Source: Aneurinibacillus thermoaerophilus (GTDB taxonomy: Bacteria; Bacillota; Bacilli; Aneurinibacillales; Aneurinibacillaceae). From it: a stretch of DNA of 64,000 nt. The notes beneath the pieces were generated by a model, which worked only from the letters and a program-made list of their open reading frames with translations, was not told the origin of the DNA and did no database searches. Positions 49,872 to 56,781 of the stretch are shown one piece after another (within the stretch, counting starts at the first letter, position 1; each line of letters opens with the position of its first letter). The stretch spans positions 1 to 64,000 of the forward strand of contig NZ_FNDE01000011.1 of assembly GCF_900099925.1 (NCBI RefSeq), given 5' to 3'. The position numbers and the translations under genes are program-made.

Positions 49872-51353
49872 ATGAAAAAAGCGTCAGCGTTTGAAATTAT
49901 TGCGGCCCGCTGCTGGAATGTGTTGAACGAAGGGAAGACATTTACTCCTGTATATGTAACGGGCATTGCATTTCTTTACTATGTGGCAACCGACTGGCAG
50001 ACAGATAAATTTTTTGTGGCTCTACTCTGCTTATTGCCGTTGTTTGTAATTTATTATGCGTATGATTTTCCATTGTATTTACGATGGTTTTTATGGCTGC
50101 CTCTGCTTGCCGCGACCTGGCTGTTTGGTGTGCTCGATATAGGGCTGTTGCTGTTTAGTCTTGGTATGTATATTTTTTTCACCGTGTTTTTCTGGGGAAC
50201 ATTGTATTATCATTTGCGGATCGGTACAACCTGGTGGAATTTCTTGCGTATCTGGAAACTATTCTTGAAAAATACGGACTCCACCAGTGGTAATGTCTTT
50301 GAGCAAGTGCCGAAGTTTTTTCTTCAGCTTCTTGTTTTTTCAGCGATTTATAATGTGCCAGAGCCAGCGGCACTTCTGGGAAAGCTAGTGGTGTTTTCAG
50401 CGGCGCTGCTTGTAGCTTCATACATGATTCACAAATATTTATTTAATTGGAAGCCGGTAGAATACCCAACATATACCGATCCGGCTGATTTGCCGAAAAA
50501 GCCGCTGGCAAAAAAGGTGGTTGTGGTTGTTATTGATGGTTGCCGCAAAGAGCGTCTTTATGAAGCGGATGCGCCGTTTTTGCATCGTTTGATGCAGGAA
50601 GGAACCGTGTATGAAACGATGGAAACGATTTATCCAGCTCGCACCGTTACCTGCTTTTCTTCTATGTTTACGGGAACGTATCCGAGCGAACATGGCATTA
50701 AATCCAATATGGTATGGAGTTTATTAGTGAAAGTGGAAAGCATATTCGACGTACTGAAAAAGCAGGGAAAAAAGGGAGTGCTGTTCGGGTGCGCGCATCT
50801 GATCGATGCATTCGGTGATTATGTTGAAAGTTTCACTGCGGTTTCGCACAACGATATTGTTGATAGAAAGATTATGGAGCAGGCCAAAGTCATTTACGAG
50901 CGGGAAAATCCTGATTTGTTTGTTGTACAGATGATTGCTGTAGACCAGACCGGACATAGCCGGGGTGTGCTATACCCGGAATATCTAGAGAAAATAAAAG
51001 AAGCGGATGAACTTATCGCTGATTTTCACGCCTGGCTGATGAAGCGCGGCGAAATGGATGAAACGGCGTTTATTGTTATGGCGGATCATGGCCAAGGAAA
51101 CGGGATTGGCGGACACGGTCATCTGGATGTTGGCGAGCGGTTCGTACCGTTTCTCATGCATGGTCCAATGATTCAGCGTGGGAAGCGGGTGGAAGAATTT
51201 CGCAGCATTGTATCGCTTGCCCCGACCATTAGCGCTTTGCTAGGCGTACCGCTGCCCGATCACGCGCGCGGACCGATCCTAAAAGAAGCATTCAAAGCGG
51301 AGGAGTCGATAGAAGATGAAGAAGCTTATCATCGTTATTCCCGCATTCAATGA
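49872..51353 (+). CDS. Membrane-anchored type I phosphodiesterase / nucleotide pyrophosphatase
   Basis: This 493-residue protein has about 200 residues of membrane segments at the N-terminus (VTGIAFLYYVATDWQTDKFF, FPLYLRWFLWLPLLAATWLF and others), then an alkaline-phosphatase-superfamily domain. Metal sites are VVVVIDGCRKERL (Asp), the nucleophile Thr/Ser region IYPARTVTCFSSMFTGTYPSEHGI, IAVDQTGHSRG, VMADHGQGNGIGGHGHL and the final His. It may cleave phosphodiester-linked lipid, nucleotide or polymer substrates. The start at 49872 follows GAGAGGAG. The last 38 bases overlap the next gene, a GT2 glycosyltransferase, which points to a joint role in an envelope glycan. Confidence 0.85.
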   Translation: MKKASAFEIIAARCWNVLNEGKTFTPVYVTGIAFLYYVATDWQTDKFFVALLCLLPLFVIYYAYDFPLYLRWFLWLPLLAATWLFGVLDIGLLLFSLGMYIFFTVFFWGTLYYHLRIGTTWWNFLRIWKLFLKNTDSTSGNVFEQVPKFFLQLLVFSAIYNVPEPAALLGKLVVFSAALLVASYMIHKYLFNWKPVEYPTYTDPADLPKKPLAKKVVVVVIDGCRKERLYEADAPFLHRLMQEGTVYETMETIYPARTVTCFSSMFTGTYPSEHGIKSNMVWSLLVKVESIFDVLKKQGKKGVLFGCAHLIDAFGDYVESFTAVSHNDIVDRKIMEQAKVIYERENPDLFVVQMIAVDQTGHSRGVLYPEYLEKIKEADELIADFHAWLMKRGEMDETAFIVMADHGQGNGIGGHGHLDVGERFVPFLMHGPMIQRGKRVEEFRSIVSLAPTISALLGVPLPDHARGPILKEAFKAEESIEDEEAYHRYSRIQ

Positions 51354-52050
51354 AGAAGCATCCGTAGGTACGGTTATTGCCAAAGTGCCGCATGCATTTG
51401 ATCCGGATGTAAAAGTGGAAATACTGGTTGTCAATGACGGTTCGACTGACCGTACGGTGGAAGCAGCGGAGCGCGCTGGCGCGGAACATATTATGACATT
51501 TTCCAAAAACAGAGGATTAGGCGCTGCAGTGCGCGAAGGGTTGAAAGAAGCATATCGGCTGGGTGCCGATCTTGCGGTGATGATCGACGCGGACGACGAA
51601 TACCCGGCTGATCATATCCCGCGTGTGGTAGCGCCGATTTTGAAAGGCGAGGCAGATTATGTGCTCGCTTCCCGTTTTCGTCGACGCGTGCGCGGCATGA
51701 AATTGTATCGCCGGCTTGGTAATTACTTTTTTACCGCGCTGCAGATGTTGCTTCTGCGCAAATGGATTACGGACGGACAAACCGGCTTTCGCGCTTTTTC
51801 GCGTCCGGTGTTGCGAGATATGGACATTATTCATGATTATAACTACGCCCAGGTAATGACAATGAATATTGTGCGCCAGGGTTATCGTCTCGCTGAAGTA
51901 GACATCCCATACAAAGTGAGAGAAACGGGCGAATCGTTTATTACATTTTGGGGTTACTTGATCAATGTCTTCCCGGCCATCTGGCGGGAATGGCGGCGGA
52001 CGGACATGAAAAAGCATTCCGGCCGCTTTGATTCAAGAATGCAGGAATAA
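51316..52050 (+). CDS. GT2 glycosyltransferase, dolichol-phosphate mannosyltransferase-like
   Basis: This 244-residue cytosolic enzyme likely loads a hexose onto polyprenyl phosphate. Motifs are VIPAFNEEASVGTVI, VVNDGSTDRT (nucleotide site), KNRGLGAAVREGL, the DxD-type MIDADDEYPAD, then DYVLASRF and DGQTGFRAF. There is no C-terminal membrane pair, as in soluble DPM1-type proteins. It overlaps the phosphodiesterase gene by 38 bases, implying translational coupling. Together with the GT-C enzyme at 47326 it makes a plausible donor/transferase pair. Confidence 0.88.
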   Translation: MKKLIIVIPAFNEEASVGTVIAKVPHAFDPDVKVEILVVNDGSTDRTVEAAERAGAEHIMTFSKNRGLGAAVREGLKEAYRLGADLAVMIDADDEYPADHIPRVVAPILKGEADYVLASRFRRRVRGMKLYRRLGNYFFTALQMLLLRKWITDGQTGFRAFSRPVLRDMDIIHDYNYAQVMTMNIVRQGYRLAEVDIPYKVRETGESFITFWGYLINVFPAIWREWRRTDMKKHSGRFDSRMQE

Positions 52051-52061
52051 AAATAAAGCAG

Positions 52062-52098
52062 GCGGGTGAGGAACTAAGTTCCCACCCGCTACGTTTTT
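52062..52098 (+). terminator. Terminator after the glycosyltransferase gene
   Basis: GCGGGTG-A-GGAAC pairs with GTTCC-CACCCGC (ending 52089), followed by ACGTTTTTT. Confidence 0.82.
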
Positions 52099-52149
52099 TC
52101 TTATCATGTAAGTAGCAAAAAACTCGCGAGGTACGTCTGTCTTTGCTTT

Positions 52150-52905
52150 TTATTTGCAGAAAATGTGTTTTCCAATCTTTTTAATCTGCGGGCGTGTCCA
52201 AATCCATGGTGATGTGGCTGTATCCGGGTTGAAGTAATAAAGAGCGCCACCGGTAGGATCCCAGCCGTTAAGAGCATCCTGAACCGCTTTTTCCGCCGTT
52301 TTGTTTGGCGTCAGCCAGATTTGGCCGTCCGCCACTGCCGTAAAAGCTCCAGGTTCAAAAATGACGGCGCTTGGGGAATCAGGGAATGATGGGCTCTTTG
52401 TACGGTTCAAAATAACCGCAGCTACAGCGACTTGTCCTATGTACGGTTCCCCGCGCGCTTCGCCGTATACGGCATTCGCCATAATTTTTAATTCGTTTTT
52501 TGATAGGGCCATATTGGTTTTTGGCAGCTTTTCGCTTGGTTTCGGCGACGGAGATGAAGCAGCGGTTTCACCCGGGCCAGGACGCCAATTTTTCGTCGCT
52601 TGCCACAGCTTCAATTTCGTTTTTGGTCCGAGAATACCGTCAATTTTTAAACCGAATTCGTATTGGAAGTTACGCAGCGCGTTATATGTGCGCCATGAAA
52701 ATACGCCGTCTACTTTTCCTGTATAGAAACCAAGAAACTTTAGCCGACCTTGCATTTCCTTTACGTCTGGCCCAGACGAGCCGACATACACCGTTTGTTT
52801 GCTAAAAGCGTGTGTAATCTGGTGTGGAATCCAGGGAAAACTTGCGTATAACAAAACGAACGCCACGCAAAGGCAGACAAGCCATGCACCCTTTTTTCTG
52901 TTCAT
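52150..52905 (-). CDS. sleB: Spore cortex-lytic enzyme SleB
   Basis: This germination enzyme opens spore cortex peptidoglycan at muramic-delta-lactam sites. It has 251 residues: an N-terminal export helix, a peptidoglycan-binding domain (VYVGSSGPDVKEMQGRLKFLGFYTG...GILGPKTKLKLW), a Pro/Ser linker, and the SleB catalytic domain (IMANAVYGEARGEPYIGQVAVAAVILNR, with the catalytic Glu, then GAFTAVADGQIW and ALYYFNP). The start at 52905 follows GGAGG. In most Bacillus species ypeB follows sleB; here the downstream neighbour is an unrelated convergent gene, so ypeB is not linked. Confidence 0.94.
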   Translation of the reverse strand: MNRKKGAWLVCLCVAFVLLYASFPWIPHQITHAFSKQTVYVGSSGPDVKEMQGRLKFLGFYTGKVDGVFSWRTYNALRNFQYEFGLKIDGILGPKTKLKLWQATKNWRPGPGETAASSPSPKPSEKLPKTNMALSKNELKIMANAVYGEARGEPYIGQVAVAAVILNRTKSPSFPDSPSAVIFEPGAFTAVADGQIWLTPNKTAEKAVQDALNGWDPTGGALYYFNPDTATSPWIWTRPQIKKIGKHIFCK

Positions 52906-53021
52906 AGGAACCTCCATTTACAAAGTTTGAGCGTAGTTATCCATATTTTGAACGATAAGAAAGAAAAACATGTGTATAATGAAAAGAGAACAAAAAGGCA
53001 ATGATTGGAGTTAAGGGAACT

Positions 53022-53294
53022 ATGGATAATCAGTTTGAGGAAATGGCAAAAGTGTGCAAGGCGCTCGGTCATCCGATACGCCTGAACATTTTGGATTTGC
53101 TGGCAAAGCAGGAGGAATATTATTGCGGTGATATCGTTTCTCTTGTTGGCATGGCCCAGTCCACCGTTTCACACCATTTGAAAATCTTGAAAGATAGCGG
53201 ACTTGTGGAAACAGAGGAGCGCGGAACGTTTGTGTGTTACCGCGTACGGCGGGAGAAGATGGAGGAACTTTCAAAATTCTTGCTCGCATTTTAG
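53022..53294 (+). CDS. ArsR-family winged-helix regulator
   Basis: This 90-residue DNA-binding protein starts MDNQFEEMAKVCKALGHPIRLNILDLLAKQ and continues with the recognition helix SLVGMAQSTVSHHLKILKDSGLVETEERGTFVCYRV. The start at 53022 follows AAGGGA. Cys occurs at CKAL, YYCGD and FVCYR, so metal or redox sensing is possible, but the classical ELCVC metal motif is absent. The next gene is an Asp23-family protein 92 bases away; no transporter is adjacent. Confidence 0.9.
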   Translation: MDNQFEEMAKVCKALGHPIRLNILDLLAKQEEYYCGDIVSLVGMAQSTVSHHLKILKDSGLVETEERGTFVCYRVRREKMEELSKFLLAF

Positions 53295-53386
53295 AAAATT
53301 TTACGACGCTTTCGGCAAACAAGTTGTCATTGCCCATTTGAAAGAATAAAATGAAAACTAACTAGGTACACAAAGGAGGAATTCCC

Positions 53387-53782
53387 ATGACCGATGATGT
53401 AAAAGGAAACGGAGTTGTACGCATTGCGGACGATGTAGTGGCCGTAATCGCTGGAATCGCAGCAAGCGAAACCGAGGGTATCGCAGGGATGTCAGGCGGA
53501 ATTACCGAGGGACTGGCGCGTAGGGTCAGCGGTAAGAATGTGCAAAAGGGAGTATCTGTGGAAGTCGGGGAATTTGAAGCGGCCATTGACCTGCGCGTTA
53601 TTGTTTCATACGGTTCGAAAATAGATGAAGTATGCCGGAATCTACAGCAAAATGTAAAAGATGCGGTTGAATCAATGACAGGTTTGCGCGTAGTCGAGGT
53701 CAATGTGAAAGTAGAAGGCGTGGAATTTCCAAAGCAGGAAAAAGAGATGCTGCCCGAGTCGGCGGCACAGCGCGTAAAATAA
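53387..53782 (+). CDS. Asp23/Gls24-family envelope stress protein
   Basis: This 131-residue protein has Asp23 family blocks: VRIADDVVAVIAGIAASETEGIAGMSGGI, KNVQKGVSVEVGEFEAAIDLRVIVSYG and VESMTGLRVVEVNVKVEGVEF. Members are membrane-associated or cytosolic scaffolds induced by alkaline or envelope stress; B. subtilis has YqhY and YloU. AAAGGAGG precedes the ATG. Two terminators follow. Linkage to fatty-acid genes (as for yqhY) is not seen here. Confidence 0.92.
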   Translation: MTDDVKGNGVVRIADDVVAVIAGIAASETEGIAGMSGGITEGLARRVSGKNVQKGVSVEVGEFEAAIDLRVIVSYGSKIDEVCRNLQQNVKDAVESMTGLRVVEVNVKVEGVEFPKQEKEMLPESAAQRVK

Positions 53783-53822
53783 AGCAAAAAGGCTGTTCGG
53801 TCTTCCGAAAGCCTTTTTGCTT
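53782..53822 (+). terminator. Terminator 1 after the Asp23 gene
   Basis: AAGCAAAAAGGCT (53782-53794) pairs with AGCCTTTTTGCTT (53810-53822). Confidence 0.85.
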
Positions 53823-53836
53823 ATACAACTGATTCC

Positions 53837-53880
53837 ATGACCTTTCCTTTACTTGTATAGTGAGGGGAAGGTCATTTTTA
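53837..53880 (+). terminator. Terminator 2 before the secreted repeat protein
   Basis: ATGACCTTtCC pairs with GGggAAGGTCAT (ending 53875), followed by TTTTTA. Two terminators in tandem insulate the next gene. Confidence 0.75.
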
Positions 53881-53963
53881 GTTATTTACAAACATATAAT
53901 TGTACATTATAATATTTTGTATAAAAATTGAAAAAAATACAATTTTTGAAAAGGGGAGGTTTT

Positions 53964-54506
53964 ATGAGAAAAACGATAATGTTTTCTTCATTATTTACAG
54001 TTTTTTTGATGTTTGGCGGTCAATCAGTTAGTGCTAATGAAATCGCTACACCTTCATCATCCCCAGATGCAAATGCTGTAAATCAAAAGGCACCTATTCC
54101 TTTGTCGTTAAGTGATGCATACAAAGTGACCATAGAAAAATCAGATGTCAAAGTAGAGGATTCTGCCCAAGTTGTGTCTTCTCAAAAGGATGTAATTCCT
54201 TTATCATTAAGCGATGCATACGAAGTAAGAGTTGAATCATCAGTGCCGACTTTAGTAAACGGCGTAACAGTAAACAAGCCAGTATTTAATTTCTATTTCA
54301 AAAACATAGTAGTAAACCAATCGTATACGATTTCTCAAGACAAATCATTTGTTGTTAAAGGTCATAGTTCCGGGGTGAAAATTACAAAAAATCAAGTAGT
54401 TGGTAATACCAGAGAGATTGCTTTTTATGTTACAAGTAAAGGACAGCACACGATAACATTAGAAAACGATCACGAGATTAGAAACTTGATTTATCAAACT
54501 CAATAA
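53964..54506 (+). CDS. Orphan secreted protein with an internal repeat
   Basis: This 180-residue exported protein has the signal peptide MRKTIMFSSLFTVFLMFGG and likely cleavage after SVSA. The mature protein has two copies of a motif, PLSLSDAYKVTIEKS and PLSLSDAYEVRVESS, each led by Ile-Pro and about 43 residues apart, then a beta-rich C-terminal half (VFNFYFKNIVVNQSYTISQDKSF, ITLENDHEIRN). The start at 53964 follows AAGGGGAGG. Base composition is clearly AT-richer than the neighbours, and a transposon-like relic follows, hinting at recent acquisition. I recognise no family. Confidence 0.78.
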   Translation: MRKTIMFSSLFTVFLMFGGQSVSANEIATPSSSPDANAVNQKAPIPLSLSDAYKVTIEKSDVKVEDSAQVVSSQKDVIPLSLSDAYEVRVESSVPTLVNGVTVNKPVFNFYFKNIVVNQSYTISQDKSFVVKGHSSGVKITKNQVVGNTREIAFYVTSKGQHTITLENDHEIRNLIYQTQ

Positions 54507-54740
54507 ATTGTAGTATTTCATTCCTTTACGCTGGATTTGGACAGGGACTATCTGTACTTTCCGGTTTGACAGACACTCCACACGGCTGAAGCGGTCAGAT
54601 ACCTGGGGTATTAGCGTCCGCGAGCCGTTTCCGTTTTGGACAACACCCAAGTTTAGGGGCGTGTCATCACCTCATCTGTTCTACGGTGCTACACCGCATG
54701 TACCTACATGGACGGCTCAGCAATGGATGAGTGCAAAGAA
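54507..54740 (-). other. Non-coding gap with a possible transposon-derived relic
   Basis: The gap contains a minus-strand open stretch of about 60 codons (MGVVQNGNGSRTLIPQVSDR and KVQIVPVQIQRKGMKYYNLL) without a ribosome site. The second part resembles the out-of-frame tail seen at the 3' end of some degraded IS605/IS1341-type tnpB copies, and the GC-rich block 54570-54720 differs from the AT-rich gene before it. No intact domain is present. The assignment is weak. Confidence 0.3.
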
Positions 54741-54742
54741 TG

Positions 54743-55237
54743 CTATCTTGGCTCGATGAGATAAAACGTCCCGGTACCTGCCAGAACGAGTTGGCTTTGG
54801 TCATTATGTATTTTGCATTCACACACGCACAATGTTTTGCCCCTTCTGAGAACGGACGCGGTAGCGATCAGTTTATCCCCTGTTCCTGGCGATAAATAGT
54901 GAACGTTCATCTCGGTTGTTACTACTTTATATCCGGTCGATCGGCTTGCAACTGAGCCCATGACTGCATCAGCCAATGTAGCCGTAATACCGCCGTGCAC
55001 AATGTTTAAACCGTTGAGCATAAACGGGGTGATCGGCACTTCAAAACGATATGTTCCATCTTCCAGATATTCTCCCTGCAATCCGAGAAAACCGGACAAA
55101 TAAGCAGTTTTGCGTTTGCGATCACGCATATATTCGATAGCTTGGCGCGCGAGGTAGAGAATTTGCTGTTCGTCTTCCGTACCGTTTTTCAATGTATCTC
55201 TGATAAATTCTAGCAATGATTCCTGATCTTTCTGCAT
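54743..55237 (-). CDS. PaaI-type hotdog thioesterase
   Basis: This 164-residue protein has an N-terminal helical extension of about 60 residues (LLEFIRDTLKNGTEDEQQIL) and then a PaaI-like hotdog domain: GFLGLQGEYLEDGTYRFEVPI, the active-site region NIVHGGITATLADAVMGSVA and VTTEMNVHYLSPGTGDKLIATA. It probably hydrolyses small or aromatic acyl-CoA thioesters. Substrate is not predictable. TAAGGAGATG precedes the ATG. It lies 157 bases behind ilvA on the same strand but beyond a terminator. Confidence 0.85.
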   Translation of the reverse strand: MQKDQESLLEFIRDTLKNGTEDEQQILYLARQAIEYMRDRKRKTAYLSGFLGLQGEYLEDGTYRFEVPITPFMLNGLNIVHGGITATLADAVMGSVASRSTGYKVVTTEMNVHYLSPGTGDKLIATASVLRRGKTLCVCECKIHNDQSQLVLAGTGTFYLIEPR

Positions 55238-55292
55238 TTTGCATCATCTCCTTAATAGTGGAATGTTTTTTTTATTATAACTAAAAAATAAG

Positions 55293-55323
55293 AAGGGTGT
55301 CCCAAAAATGATGGGGCACCCTT
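55293..55323 (-). terminator. ilvA terminator
   Basis: On the minus strand AAGGGTGCCCC and GGGACACCCTT form a stem, followed by CTTATTTTTT. Confidence 0.85.
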
Positions 55324-55394
55324 TTGCGTTACCATATATACGCATAGAAAATATTGCATTCCGTTTGCGATCAAATGACCTTTTGAGATAGTCT

Positions 55395-56411
55395 CTATCC
55401 TACGAGCGCCTGGGAGGCGAGCATAGATAGACGGGTGAGATCCACGTTGCCGCCGCTTACTACGAAAGCGACTTTTTGCTTTGGCAGGGAAAGCTTGCCT
55501 GAAATAAGTGCAGATAGGGCAGCAGCGCCCGCGCCCTCGGCTAACACTTTGCTTCGCTCAAGCAGCAAGCGCATGGTTTGCTTGATGTCTTCTTCGGTCA
55601 CAAGAATAATATCATCTACGAATTTGCACATCATGGCGAGCGGGAGTTTTCCCGGCATTTTTACAGACAGTCCGTCTGCGATGGAAACGGGATGTGAAAT
55701 CAGCACCTGTTTTCCTGCCTTCCAGGATAAGTAGCCGGAATTTGCCTCTGCAGGTTGAACGCCGATGATCTTGACGGAAGGTTTGAGCGCCTTGGCCGCT
55801 GCGGCGATACCGCTGATAAGACCGCCGCCTCCGATCGGGACGACAATGACATCCAAATCAGGATTCGCTTCAAATATTTCGAGCGCAATGGTTCCCTGCC
55901 CGGCGATGACATCCGGGTCATCAAACGCGTGCACGAACGTACTCCCTTCTTCCGCTGCAATTTGCCTAGCTTTGGCGCAGGCATCGTCATATGTGGCGCC
56001 ATGCAGCACGACGCGCGCACCGTATCCTTCTGTTGCCTGTATTTTTGTCTTTGGAGCATGCGCTGGCATAACGACGGTTGCAGGGATACCGTATTTTTGG
56101 GCGGCAAGCGCCACACCTTGTGCATGGTTACCCGCAGAAGCGGTAATCAGACCACGTTTCCTTTCTTCTAAAGATAGACTGACGAGCTTATTATAGGCGC
56201 CGCGGATTTTAAAGGCCCCTGTTTTCTGCAAGTTTTCTAGTTTTAAGTATACTTCGCAGCCGCACATCCGGCTGAATGTTTGCGAAAGGTGAAGCGGTGT
56301 CTTATGGATCACTCCTTTCAGACGTTCGCCAGCTTTCTGTACTTGTGCAAGTTGAACTTCGTAATTCCCAAGGAAACCACCTCCAATAATAATAAAAAAA
56401 TCCCGTCCCAT
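55395..56411 (-). CDS. ilvA: Threonine ammonia-lyase without ACT domain
   Basis: This PLP enzyme converts threonine to 2-oxobutyrate. The PLP lysine is in KTGAFKIRGAYNK; SAGNHAQGVALAAQ and the phosphate loop PIGGGGLISG are present, and the chain ends after VSGGNVDLTRL with no C-terminal ACT regulatory domain, so it has the size of a catabolic or simple enzyme. A T-box upstream with an apparent Ile codon suggests the biosynthetic role. Start is unresolved: GGAGGTGG lies at 56386-56379, but no in-frame ATG/GTG/TTG follows it at the right distance (a TTG there is out of frame). The ATG at 56411 falls inside the T-box terminator stem. Confidence 0.88.
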   Translation of the reverse strand: MGRDFFIIIGGGFLGNYEVQLAQVQKAGERLKGVIHKTPLHLSQTFSRMCGCEVYLKLENLQKTGAFKIRGAYNKLVSLSLEERKRGLITASAGNHAQGVALAAQKYGIPATVVMPAHAPKTKIQATEGYGARVVLHGATYDDACAKARQIAAEEGSTFVHAFDDPDVIAGQGTIALEIFEANPDLDVIVVPIGGGGLISGIAAAAKALKPSVKIIGVQPAEANSGYLSWKAGKQVLISHPVSIADGLSVKMPGKLPLAMMCKFVDDIILVTEEDIKQTMRLLLERSKVLAEGAGAAALSALISGKLSLPKQKVAFVVSGGNVDLTRLSMLASQALVG

Positions 56412-56683
56412 ACAGGGACGAGATTGCTCGCGTTACCACCCTGATTCCGCTGTGTTTTAACTCCATACCAGAAATGTGTATACTTACATACAGCGGCACC
56501 TTATTCAGCGTACCATCATACGCCGTTCCTGATAACGGAGGAAAGCCGGTCGCTCCTACTGCAATGTTCGGATGACACCTCAGAGGGGATATGATGTTCC
56601 TGCCGTTCACTGACTCGCAGCTACCGTCAGCTCTCTGGGGAACGGGAAAGGAAATCACGTGTCCTCATCACAGGTTATTCTGA
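56394..56683 (-). promoter_or_regulatory. T-box riboswitch leader of ilvA, probable Ile specifier
   Basis: On the minus strand the T-box sequence AGGGTGGTAACGCGAG (56442-56427) is followed by the terminator AATCTCGTCCC / GGGACGGGATT with a T-run (to 56394). Stem I lies between about 56660 and 56500 and contains CAGAGAGCTGACGG. A loop reading GGAACATCATATCC (near 56600-56587) offers ATC, an isoleucine codon, as specifier. Uncharged tRNA-Ile would then prevent termination. Confidence 0.88.
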
Positions 56684-56781
56684 ATATTAGAGTATAAATA
56701 ATTTGGAAAAGTTGTTGAAATTATAACAAATCAATTTGTTTCCCGCAAGAGGGAAAAATGATAAATAGCGAAGGTGGAACG

